From: Pilatotrama ljubarskyi
Taxonomy: Eukaryota > Basidiomycota > Agaricomycetes > Polyporales > Polyporaceae
Assembly (NCBI GenBank): GCA_022385805.1
Contig: MU277683.1
Location: forward strand, 434,001 to 498,000
Direction of reading: 5' to 3'
Length of the DNA stretch: 64,000 nucleotides
This document shows, piece by piece, positions 47,462-57,890 of this stretch. Both the position numbers and the translations under genes were made by a program. The notes beneath the pieces are model-generated. The model was not told the DNA's origin, did not search any database, and saw nothing but the letters and a program-made list of their open reading frames with translations. Position 1 is the first letter of the stretch. Every line of letters starts with the position of its first letter.

Positions 47462-50023
47462 CTACGACGTGCTCTCTGCGACAGCGGCCACCGGAGCGCT
47501 CCCATTCACCCCTTCCTCCTTCCCCGTCGTGCCCGCGTCGGGCATCGCAGAGTCCTCCCCCGTCGGCTCAGCCTTCTCCTCCGCAGGCGGCGGTCGGTCT
47601 TCTGCAGCCATCTCGACGTCCCCCGTCGGCTCTGTTTTGTGCGCGACGGACGGGGAGGCCGCAGACGGCGCCCCGTTCCACGCCCATTCCTCCAGAACCC
47701 TCTCCACCCTTTGCCTCTCCAGCCCCTTCGCCGTCCTCCGCACCTTCACGATCACGTCCCTCTTCCGCTCGACGCGCGCCGCCTCCCCGTCCTCCGCCTC
47801 CGCATCACCCCTTCCGCTGACCCACTCTCGCACCCAGTCTGATCCCTTCGTGTCCGGTCTCCGTACTTTCAGCGTCTTGCTCTCCCTCTCCGTCGGTCCC
47901 TCCTCTACGTGGTCCCAAGCGGGCCGCTTGAAGTTACGAAACAGCTCGACGCTGTCCTCGCTGCTCTCCATAGCCACCCGCTTCCGCTTGTTGCCCATGC
48001 CGTTCGCTGCAGCCTCACCGTTGACTGACTTTGCCTTTCGATGGCTCCGGTTCTCGTCGTCACTTGAGTATCCTGCCGCGTGCCGAACCCGCCAACGGAG
48101 CTCCCTCGCGAGCGCAGGTGCATCCTTGATACGGTCCCCAGGTACTTCCTCCTTCGCCTGGCGCTTCGCAGGATCCGTCCCACGTTCCATAGTCCTTGCC
48201 TCAGCCACAAGGAAGTCGGCCAGTGCTTCAACAGACTCCAGGACCCGAGGAGGAAATTCTTCCCTTGCTTTAAGGTCACGCAAGTACTTCTCCCCAGCGT
48301 ACCAGCACAACCTTAGGCGGCGTTAACGTACAGCGCAGACGAGGCAAATCGCGAGACGTACTTCACGAAGAACGGGAATCTGAATCTCTTTGGGACATGC
48401 GTGGCTATCTCGATTTCCCGGACACGTAGTTCTGTGTGTTTCCATTGAGCGCAAGAGGCGCGTGTAATGCCTGTCAGTACTCACGCGTCGGGACGTTGTA
48501 TGAATGCAAGAAATTGCCTCCGAAGACCAGCGTATCCACAGGCGTGTACTACAGAACAGCCGTCAATGGTGGTTAGACAGGACCAAGATATGCAAAGTCT
48601 CACCACAGCGTGTATCCATCCCGTAGGGATGATCATCGTGTTGCCCGTCTTCAACTCCACCTTGAACACTTCGTCGCACATATCCCCGAGCCACGAATGA
48701 TTCTGGACCTCAGTTCCTGACCATCGTTCGTAAGCGGCCAGGTTTGCTGGCGTAGGGCGGATGAAGTAGAACACCTGTGACAACCAAACCACCGTCGTAT
48801 TCGTCACTGCAGCACGCATGCAAGACGGACACACCTTCGCGCCGCTCAAGATATGATAATAGACGGACGACCCAGCGAAGTCGATATGCCAGTCCTGCGT
48901 AAGGCGTCGTTAGTTTGGAGAGGTACGTACGAACTGAGTCGACCTACTGTCCACGCGCCACCAACACCCATAAGACAGTACAGCTGCACCTTTGGATAGT
49001 TATGACCCCGGCCCTTCTTGGTATTTGGCCAGAACTTCTCTACCCAGTCCAGTTCACGGACGATACGGGGAGGAAGGACTTGGTCCGCTAACGGCGTGCC
49101 GGAGATTTCAAGCGAGATGACGTTCCGTATCTTGTCTCGCTTTGAGGTTTCGGTATGCCAGTACTCGAGCCATTTGCCCAATGTCCAGTTCGGACTGTTC
49201 GACTGAGTTGCGACGTCTGAAGGTGCGACAAGCGATATGACGACATAAGCACAGATGCCTCCTAGGCGCACACGCCTGCGCCGGTGCTGACCAGCGAACG
49301 CACCGATGACTTCCACCGGGTGATCCTCACCCAGGACCTCGACGACATCGTCAACGCTGAAACCATCCGGCGGCATCTTCATACCCAGACCCTCCTCCGA
49401 CTCGACCACAATTGGCTCCTTCATGGCATTCTCGTCATTCTCCAGCCACTCGAGCCCAACCTCGCTACCCTTCATCCGCTTGAACGGGTCCCGCTTGATC
49501 ACCTTCCCCTCCATCATACGCAGAAACCTGGTGGGATCCGCCTCCTGACCCGCGTTCAACCCCGCGTAGTCCCGCTGCGTCTTCTTCCGCGCAGATTTGC
49601 GCGCAGGTGGCTTCATGGTAATCACCCGAGCAGGGTCCGCGTCCAGACAGGGTCTGCAGAACCTGTCGCCCCGACGACAGCATGCACACAGCGGTTAGCC
49701 ACGGGATGAGCTGCATCAGGGTAAGAGTCGACGGACCATTTGCCTACGGCGTCGAGGTCTCCGCCTTCGCCGACGCACCGCCAGTGAAACCAGGTCTTGC
49801 ACGCGTCGCAGCGGACCCACTTCTCCTTGTCCGCCACGGCCTGCTCGCCCTCGCCCTCAGACTTGACCGGTGTATCCTTGCATGCCGGACACTTGTCGTC
49901 GTCCCCGTCATCATGGTCGTCCTCCCCTTCTTGCGCGGGCTGGGTCTGTGAATCATCGTCGGTGGCGCCTGTAGGGTCGGGCGTCTTCTGTGTCCTGCCG
50001 GAACGGCGTCGTGAGCGGGCCAT
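47462..50023 (-). CDS. JHD1: JmjC histone H3K36 demethylase JHD1 (KDM2-type) with PHD finger
   Basis: This is an Fe(II)/2-oxoglutarate-dependent demethylase of the Jhd1/KDM2 group. The acidic N-terminus leads to a PHD finger starting [20 protein letters not shown] and continuing [19 protein letters not shown] linker with [16 protein letters not shown] and [10 protein letters not shown] follows. The JmjC core reads [51 protein letters not shown] (iron ligands H and D in HID), [31 protein letters not shown] (third ligand H) and [11 protein letters not shown]. The C-terminal tail is charged and disordered with an NLS-like KRKR, ending AVAESTS. About ten exons are inferred. The residues needed for catalysis are present. 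Confidence 0.92.
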
Positions 50024-50261
50024 TGTGCGGGTGTGGTCGCTGGGAGGCCGGCTGTACGATGCAAGACCGAAGTGAAAGTAGATCTAGCACACGCGACGGA
50101 GGCCGTGGGCGGGCGGAAGAGAGGAAAGGAGAGGGGGAGGTGAGACCGTCGACGCAGCAGCTAGACGCCGGCGACATTTCCGCAAACGGCAGCGGCCCCG
50201 GACCGTCGCGTCTCCAGCCACACTGGACTAGAGAGTCGGAGCTCGCTGGGACTCTGGTCCA

Positions 50262-50784
50262 ATGTCTCTCACTCTCACTCTCACTCTCCCCGAAGACGTC
50301 TCTCACTTGGTCCATCTCTCTCCGAAGCAAGTGGCCGCTCTGTCTGCAGTCCGAGTCCGTGCCAGTGCTCGCATCGGAAACACCGTCCTCGCTTTCTCAA
50401 GCAGCTGATATCTGATCATGTTCACCGCAGGCGCAAGAGTGCGGAAGCATCGCTCGCCCTTCACCCGGCTGGCGTCCTGCATGGCAATCTGTCAGAGGCG
50501 TCCTTCATACCAGACGGTGACAAAGTCTTCGTTGTCGGGTTTGGAGACGAGTCGGATGGCGAACACGACTGCCCGAAGCCGCCAGAGTTGGCCCTGGAAG
50601 TGGGCATGTTCAGCCCTAATAACATCGACGTCCGGTGCGCTCAGCCTATGACGCGTTCGAGAGGTTCGAATGGTGGATATCATGCCGAGTACGTACTCCC
50701 GCGTTGCCCTAACTCAGACTCTCCCGCAGGGAAACCGTGGCGATACAGATCCATTTTATCTCTTCGGTGAGCCGATCGACATAG
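50262..50784 (+). CDS. Small kinase-like protein, uncertain gene model
   Basis: The open start MSLTLTLTLPEDVSHLVHLS, an in-phase intron and the stretch LALHPAGVLHGNLSEASF followed by KVFVVGFGDESDGEHD resemble the LHxAGVLHGDL...DFG core of small fungal kinase-like proteins. The expected HGDL and DFG aspartates appear as HGNL and GFGD, so catalytic activity is doubtful. The model I favour splices from about 50330 to 50428 and from about 50694 to 50728, ending VSRST at 50784. It is shorter than a full kinase fold. It could be a decayed gene, a pseudokinase or a mis-spliced longer gene. It is divergent from JHD1, 238 bp away. Confidence 0.4.
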
Positions 50785-51328
50785 AAACAAGCATAGCGCA
50801 AGGGGAAGAGGGCCTCTTCAACGTGGCTCTCGGCCATAGGAACGAAGTCGACTGGGCACGGCGGGAGGTCGATATAGTCTACGACTTGTTCCAGGATACC
50901 CTGCGGAGGCATGAAGTTACCAGCGTGGTGGCTCAGAGGAAGGCCAGCTCAAAGCTTGGAAGCGGGTACTTAGTGCAGCGATCGTCCGTTCGGACAACGA
51001 TAGTAAGTAGAAAAGCCGGTATATCTCTTCTGGCGCTCTCATGCGGAGCAGTGCCGCTCCAGGTGACTGAGTAGAGTAGCAGATGAAAGCGCTCCAGTCC
51101 GGATGTTCAGTTGATGATAGGAAACCCGTGTTGCGCTATAAAACAGTGTAGTGTCACAGAGTCTAGCGAATGATGCTACTAAGCGACGTAAAGTACGAAT
51201 GGAGTGGAAACGAATGCAGCAGACAGTGCAACAGCGATCGACGAACAGCAACAACCTACACCCAGTCCCGCTCTCTCTAACATCCGCGTCCTCGATGCAG
51301 TCCAAGCCGATAGAGGTGACGACAGCGG
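50785..51328. other. Gap between the kinase-like gene and the DnaJ gene
   Basis: This 544 bp gap contains no supported gene. Open frames on both strands in 50670-51070 have no recognisable family. It includes the 3' flank of the DnaJ gene. Confidence 0.4.
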
Positions 51329-52828
51329 CTACTGGTTCGCGCATTGCACACGTGGTTGGTCTTCATCCTCGTCCATGGCGTCCTCGCCAGCTGCGCGCTC
51401 GCGCTGCCGCTGGTCGACCTCGTCCATTTGTACCTCTTCGAGCACAATATTTGAAGGGAATTTCTCGACAGGTTGCCGAGGAGGAAGGGCTTGCTCGAGA
51501 AGAGGAATGAGCGCGGGGTCGATGCGATCGGGGAACTTCACGGATATCCGGACGAACAGGTCGCCGGGTTCGTGGTGTCGCTGTGATGGCATACCCTGGC
51601 CGTGGATGACCTTGAGGTCGTCTGTAAGATGATCAGAACGACGAACTATCGAAGACAGCCAACAGCACGTCGACATACCGTGCTTGAGGACCTCTCCGGG
51701 AGGAATGGTGACAATAAGCGCGCGGTCGTCCAGATGCCGAATCGCGAATTGGCCACCGCCCAAAGCGGTGAGCAGGTCGACCTCCTGCTCGTAGAAGAGG
51801 TCGTTGTCCTGACGCCTGAATCGCTCGTGCGGCTTCTCTTCGATAACGATGATGACATCTCCAGGAGTGACGCCCGGCGCCTGGTCGCTCTCCCCGCGGA
51901 AGGTGATGGTCTGGCCACCGCGCATGCCCTTGTCGATGTGAACCTCGAGCATCTTCTTCTCGGCGATGACCTTCTTCCCGTTGCAGTGCTTGCACTTGTC
52001 CTTGTGGTTGATGATCTCGCCGGAGCCGTTACAGTCGTCGCAAGGCTGCTGGAGCTGCTGGATCATGGGGCCCATCTGACGGAGCGTGACCTTGATACCG
52101 CGGCCAGAGCAGGATGTGCACGGACGAACGGCGCCCTCCTTGCCGCCCTTGCCGCTGCACTTGGGGCAGATGACGTTGCGGGTAAGGGCGAGCTTCGTGG
52201 TCTTGCCCTTGTAGAGATCTTCGAGGGTGACGTGGATGCGGTGGACGAGATCTTTCGTCTTGCGGGGGCCGGGAGAGCGTGATGGACCGCCAAAGAATCC
52301 GCCTCCGCCAAACAGTTGGCTGAAGAGGTCCTATTACAGGCGCGATGGTTAGGAGGGTGCGCATGCAGCAGCAGAATGACGATAAGACGTACTTGTGGGT
52401 CCATGCCACCCATGCCACCCGCATCGGAAAGGCCTGCCTCTCCTCGCGCATCGTAGATGCTGCGTTTCTGGGGATCGGAGAGGACCTCATACCTGTGTGA
52501 GATCAAGGACGGTGACTTATGTGAGCAGGGGACCTGGGCAGTCTGACGGAGGAAATGACGTACGCGTGGGTCACCTCCTTGAAGAGTTCTGGGTCACCGC
52601 CCTTGTCTGGATGGAGCCGTAGCGCCCTGTACCGCAACAGTTAAATACGAAGAAGGTTAGAGGATAGGAGGGGGCTGTGGACAAACTTTTTGCGGTAGGC
52701 CTTCTTGAGCTCTGATTCGGAGGCATCTGGGGAGACCTCGAGGAGATCGTAGTATTTGCTGTGGCGAGATCAGATCGGAGGCGATCGAGCGGTGTAGACG
52801 AGAGTTGGACCTACGTTTCCTTGACCAT
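51329..52828 (-). CDS. YDJ1: Hsp40 co-chaperone, DnaJ type I (Ydj1-like) with CaaX box
   Basis: This J-protein delivers clients to Hsp70 and stimulates its ATPase. The first exon is only MVKET. The J domain follows: KYYDLLEVSPDASESELKKA, ALRLHPDKGGDPELFKEVTH (the HPD motif) and YEVLSDPQKRSIYDARGEAG. A Gly/Phe-rich linker is next. The zinc-binding region has four CxxCxGxG-type repeats (CPKCSGKG, CTSCSGRG, CDDCNGSG, CKHCNGKK). The substrate-binding C-terminal domains (MLEVHIDKGMRGGQTITFRG and following) and VQMDEVDQRQRERAAGEDAM come after. It ends RVQCANQ; CANQ is a CaaX box resembling the CASQ farnesylation box of yeast Ydj1. About six introns are inferred. Confidence 0.94.
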
Positions 52829-53106
52829 TGCGGGGTCGAGGGGGAGGGCGTACGGAGCGAAGGGAGGGAGTGGGAGGTAGGACGAGCAGAAAAGAGGATG
52901 GGTGGGGGAGAGTGGGAGGCAGCAGCAGCGTCTGCCGATAAAAGTCGCCGTCTGCGATCGAACACCGTCGAATCTCCTCGAACCTTCCCCTCCAATCAGG
53001 CAGGCGTCCCCCGCTTTAGGAAGGTGCCCGCACAGCCACCCACGCACACGTTCTCGACATACATGTACTCGTCCAACATATCGATACAGCTGCTACAGTG
53101 CTAGGA

Positions 53107-54695
53107 TTACAGGCCCCTGCTCACATCCGGATACACGTCGAATCGCCTCTGCGTCGTCACAGGTATCCCCGCCCGCGCCTCCTCAAACACTTTCGGATCT
53201 GCGATCCACTCAGTCAGCACCGCGCTCGCCGAGCCTTCTCGAAACCCTCAGGCCGAGTGGCACAAAGCCTCACCTATATGCGCGTACACAATGTCCTCCT
53301 CGTGCTCGGTCTCTGCGATCACCTTGCCCCTGCATGCTCTCATTAGTCCTTGCCTTGCGTACTGACCGCCAGCTGCTTACATTGGATCTACCACCATCGA
53401 ATGGCCCCACTGCATAAACTCTCAGTACCTGGAATTTGCTCAGACTCGACGGCCTGACTCACCGCATGGTAACTCTGGCTTAGGTCCCGAGCCGGGCTGC
53501 ACATCGAGAAGAACACCTGGTTGTCCACAGCGCTACAAGAGCGGGTCAATCCGGCGCCAAAGTACCCGCCTGACCTACTCACCGTGCTCGCTGCAGCAGC
53601 TCCCAGTGCAATGGTCCCGTCGTCGTGTTGAAAGCGCTAGGATAGATCAGCACCTGACACCCTGAGCATAAGGCGTGAGTCTCCTGTGGTACGAGCATAG
53701 CCGCGATGTAGGCCCCGACCTCTCCGCGCATTGGTCATCGCTAGCTCAGGGAAGCGGACGTCGTAGCAGATGCCCAGCCCAATACGAGCAAAGTCTGTCT
53801 CGAGATGAGCTCCCATGGTGTATCACAGGAGTGCGAGTACTACCTGTGTCGAAGTGATTGATCGAGCTGCCCGCACTCAGGGTCTCGCTTTCCTGAAGAG
53901 GCGGCGTGAGTACCTGAACCGATATGACAATGGCAAGCGTTACCTACCTTGAACTTGATCTTCCCTGGAATGTCGATATCGAATAGGTGTACCTTGCGGT
54001 GGAATGCGACCAGCTCTCCTACACAAGGTGTCAGTACCACGCTTTCGAGGTGAGCGGTCCTCCAGCACCTGTAGGAGAATAAGCCGTAGCGGTGTTGTAG
54101 AGCTTCCCTGTCCCAGCTTCGCGTTCAGGAATGGATCCTGGTAATCTGACGGATGAGGGTTGCCCTTCATGATGAGATGCCAGAGTCCGCACCTCCGATA
54201 AGCCAGACTCCCTCCTCCCTCGCGGCAGCCGAGAGCATTTTGACGGATTGGCTCTCGGATGATGCGACGTCGTAGGGCTGGCCGGGGGTGTACGAGATGG
54301 TCTCCGCATAGACCGGGAAGTGCACGTGGCCGTATAGCGAGTTGAAGCATTCCTAGTACGCGTCGTTACAAGGCGTTACTCGAGAGGAGTAGCCGTGCTC
54401 ACAGGCAGGACGATGAGGTTCGGCTTGGGTTTTGCGCCATCGTTGCCGCTAGCAGCTTTCCTGATCATATCCCTGGTATGCTTGAGATTGGCTATAGAAG
54501 CAACTCAATGCAAGTCCTATCCCATTCCATCATACAAATCATAGTACGCGTACCATCCTTGTCAGGACCCACCTGTCCCAGCTGAATGAGGGCAAGATTG
54601 AAGGGCTTCAGGGCTGGGGCTGAGGACATGGCGCGTGCGAGAATGAGACGAGTGCAGGGAGAGCGAGGGGTAGTCGTGGCCAGTAGACGGAACAT
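53107..54695 (-). CDS. NIT2: Omega-amidase / nitrilase-family hydrolase (NIT2-like)
   Basis: Nit2-type enzymes hydrolyse alpha-ketoglutaramate and related omega-amides. The carbon-nitrogen hydrolase triad is readable: glutamate in [20 protein letters not shown], lysine in [20 protein letters not shown] and cysteine in [20 protein letters not shown]. Other family blocks are [20 protein letters not shown] and [20 protein letters not shown]. It ends [19 protein letters not shown]. The N-terminus ([20 protein letters not shown]) has no acidic residues and looks like a mitochondrial presequence. A second ATG at codon 23 (54629), [12 protein letters not shown], would give a cytosolic form. At least ten short exons are inferred. 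It is divergent from the lipid kinase gene. Confidence 0.9.
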
Positions 54696-55021
54696 GCGCT
54701 ACTCCGTGAGTCCGTCGAAGGCAAGCCGACTCGCAGCGCAGAGCATCGATAACTGTAAGTACGGGGAAGATAAGATAAGATGCGTTTGCCGGATCGGACA
54801 GATCTGGGATCGTGGGGAGAGCAACCGATCTGGATCGGGCGAGATGACGATCTGAGCGAGTCGTCGCGGGCCAATCAAATATACAGTAATAAACGACCCT
54901 ACCTCTTGCTCTTGTCGTCTCTCATCTGCCCTCGACCGGTGAGCTATACTAATCTCGGATCGCGTTTGTTCTCACCTATATATCATAATCTTTCGTAGCC
55001 CATTCGACTTAATCGCCCGAG
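54696..55021. promoter_or_regulatory. Divergent promoter, NIT2-like / lipid kinase, with GATA motifs
   Basis: This is a 326 bp gap between start codons. GATAAGATAAG at 54769-54779 gives two overlapping GATAAG sites, and another GATAA lies at 54748-54752, all 50-85 bp upstream of the NIT2-like ATG. GATAAG is bound by fungal nitrogen-regulatory GATA factors. A cluster of GATC-containing words (54795-54855) and a CCAATCA box (54870-54876) are also present. Confidence 0.5.
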
Positions 55022-56288
55022 ATGCCTGTTCTCGTTATCTACAACCCCGTCTCCGGAGACCGCTCCGCCAAGGCCCTCTTCTTTGACCACGTTCTGCCTC
55101 TCCTGCACCAGCACAACGTGACCCCGGAAAAGGTCGTCGCAACTGAGAGCAGTGGCCATGTTGGAAGGATCGTCGCAGACTTCCTCGCCTCGTCGACCGA
55201 CCACGAGCCGATCTCCGTAGTTCTGGGCTCAGGCGACGGGACGCTGCACGAACTCATCAACGTACTTAACAGCATCCCGAGCAGCAAACCCTTGCCCCGT
55301 ATCCATCTCGCATTGGTCCCAGCCGGCACCGCAAATGCGCTCTACGCTTCCATCTTCCCGCCTTCTGCCGGGGAGGATCCCGTTGAATACAAGCTCAAAT
55401 CTGTTCGGGCCTTCGTCTCAGGGAACCACCGCTCCATCCCGCTCAACCTCGCGGTGAACGTCATCTCTCCTCCTCACGTACCGCCACCGAACAAGCCCGG
55501 CCCCAAACAGGTCTCCATCTCGGCCGTCGTCGCCTCGACCGCGCTGCATGCGTCCATACTTCGTGACTCTGAAGCGTTGCGTGCGTCGGATCCGAGCATC
55601 GAGCGCTTCAAAACTGCGGCCCGACAGAACATCACACGTTGGTACTACGCCTCTGTCAAGCTTTTCCCGCGGAAGGGCCCTGAGGTTGTGGAGGTGTACG
55701 ACCCGCAGGCGCGCAGCTTCGTCCCACATGAGGCGAGCAACGAGGATGACCCGATCGTTGACCTAATCGGCCCATTCGCATATTTCCTGTCCACGGTCAA
55801 TGTGGATCGGCTTGAGCCTGCGTTCAGGATCACACCACAAGCCAAGGAGATCCTGGAGGAGAAGGGTAGCGCGGCTCTGGATCTCATCATTGTACGGCCG
55901 ATGCGGGACCCATCCTACACTATGGATTCCGAGGAGACGCGCAAGGCCTTTGCGGAGAAGGTCGGAGCCGTGCTTGGAGCCGCGTACCAAGATGGTGCCC
56001 ATATTTCCCTGCGGTACGCTGACGACGGAAGCATCGTCACCGAGGGAGATGGACCTACGGTTGTCGAGTACGTACGGTGTGGCGGATGGGAGTGGGAACC
56101 TGTAAGAGCTACAGCATATCGTTGCATCTGGATCTACCTGCTTACAACATTCATAGGACGACGTCGACGAACCGGCGCATCTCGTGTGCGCCGATGGTGA
56201 GATTCTGACCATTCCAACGGAGGGCAAAGCCACTTGCACAGCGGCAACCCCGATGAATGACAAGACGGGATTCGCAATATATGCTTGA
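55022..56288 (+). CDS. Diacylglycerol kinase-domain lipid kinase (sphingoid base/ceramide kinase-like)
   Basis: The protein carries the DAGK catalytic domain. MPVLVIYNPVSGDRSAKALF opens it, then SVVLGSGDGTLHELINVLNS (the GGDGT-type ATP-binding motif, here GSGDGT) and IHLALVPAGTANALYASIFP (the PxGTxN motif). The C-terminal half has PLNLAVNVISPPHV, IVDLIGPFAYFLSTVNVDRL and LDLIIVRPMRD, and the second exon gives AHLVCADGEILTIPTEGKAT. There is one intron (about 56102-56157) and a total of about 400 aa. The compact size without C1 or PH domains fits LCB4/LCB5-like or bacterial-type DAGK proteins; the lipid substrate cannot be told. The first glycine of the usual GGDGT is kept as part of GSGDGT. 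Confidence 0.85.
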
Positions 56289-56467
56289 TGGCCCGGACAT
56301 GCCTCGAATATGGACTTCGCGAGACACACGCACACCGCTGTAGAAAGTTTACCAATCTTGTATGATCATCGCTGCTAGTAAAAGATGTTACATAAACGCC
56401 TGGAATCAATGCTGTATTATTTCTATACGTCCGCCGGGTATCTAGATCGTCCTCATGTCACCGTACT

Positions 56468-57528
56468 TCAAGCTGTCACGTTGCGACCAACATCCCCGGC
56501 AAATACCTTCTCGATGACTTCCTTCGCCTTCTGGTGGACCTCTTCAATAGTTGCGGTTGCGTCAATCTGCAAGCAGGCTATCAATGACACCTGAAGGGGC
56601 ACCATTGAAGTTGTACGCACCGTCGCAACCTTGCCCTGCTTGCTGTAATGCTCGATGACGGGCATAGTTTGCTCCTTGTAAACGCCTGAGCAGGGTTTGC
56701 TCTCAGTTAGGTACCGACTCAGGAGCGAGGCGTACGTACGGAACCGCTTGCGAATGCTCTCCTCGTTGTCATCCTCACGACCACTAGTCTCAGCGCGCTT
56801 GAGCAGACGCTTGAGCATCTCTTCCTCCGTGGTCGTGAAGAACAAGACCATGGTTGACAAGCACACCTGAGCGATGCACGTATGTAAGATCGGATACTGC
56901 AAGATAAAAGCAGGTGCTACGTACATCCTCGTCGAACTTGACGGCCTGGTCCATCTTACGAGGAAAGCCATCAATGAGGAAACGGCCCCTTCCATCCTCC
57001 CAGCCCTCCCGCTCGTGTGTCTTGGCGAGTTCGTCACGCATGGCGTTCTCGAGCAGCTTGATGGTGATCTCCATGGGCACAATCTGCCCCTCGCGAATGT
57101 ATTTGCGGATGAGCTCTCCGTACTCTGAACCTTCGCGGTGCTGCTCAGCACGGAGGAGATCGCCAGCTGGTGGTTTTCGCAAATCTCAGCATGGCCTTCC
57201 GACCAGCTGCGGAGCGAGCCACGTACCGGATAGATGGCAGAAACCGAAGTCGTTCACGAGGTTCAAGCACTGAGTACCCTTGCCTGGAAACACATGAACG
57301 GCTTAATGCTCGTCGTACACACGCCCTGCAATGAGCCTTACCTGCACCGGGACCACCGAGGACGAAGAACACCTTGACCTTCTCGTGATCGAATACGGGG
57401 GTCTTAGTACCTTGAAAGGATACAGCAGAGGCAGTCGGCGTGTTCTGAGAAGTGCTCGTCTCTACAGAACCAGATTCATGCCTCTTAAGGTGGAGAGCTT
57501 CAGCGATCTTGTCGACGATAGCAGGCAT
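56468..57528 (-). CDS. URA6: UMP-CMP kinase (uridylate kinase)
   Basis: The enzyme phosphorylates UMP and CMP with ATP. About 45 N-terminal residues ([20 protein letters not shown] and a Ser/Thr stretch) precede the domain; they are longer than in the human enzyme. The core reads [12 protein letters not shown] plus GTQCLNLV across an intron (P-loop GGPGAGKGTQ), then [60 protein letters not shown] (the NMP-binding GFPR), [20 protein letters not shown] and [20 protein letters not shown] (the lid). It ends [17 protein letters not shown]. Five introns are inferred. It is divergent from the Nup37 gene, 362 bp apart. Confidence 0.93.
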
Positions 57529-57890
57529 GATGCACGCTTCGGTGACGCGGGTGGAGCTCTACGAGTCTCTGTGACGCGGAGGGACGAGGGGGTTGTCGTG
57601 CTGGCGGGGCTGCGCAGACGCGGGATATGTCGCGGATCTGTACTTCAAGGTCGCGTAGAATGCAGCGAAGGAGAGCGCAGAGAGGCCGAGAAAGAAGAGC
57701 GGATTCGGGAACTTGTTCGACGGTGGCGGCATCGAAAAGGAAAGAGGGAGAGACGCTTGTTTGGCGCTGTTGTCCTTCGCCTTGCGATCCTAACAAGCCC
57801 AAACAGACACTCCCACTACGTCGCGCACGTGCTCTGCTCTCGCAAGCCGTGCCTCAGCCTCGCCTGCTCGTCTGCCACCCTCCTGCCACC
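57529..57890. promoter_or_regulatory. Divergent promoter, UMP-CMP kinase / Nup37
   Basis: This 362 bp segment has no gene. The plus-strand side ends in a pyrimidine-rich stretch and CCACCATGG at the Nup37 start. No TATA box was recognised. Confidence 0.4.

Noticed and set aside
51602..52282. Plus-strand open frame of about 225 codons
   Set aside because: It lies antisense to the Ydj1-like gene, whose zinc repeats and J domain are unmistakable.
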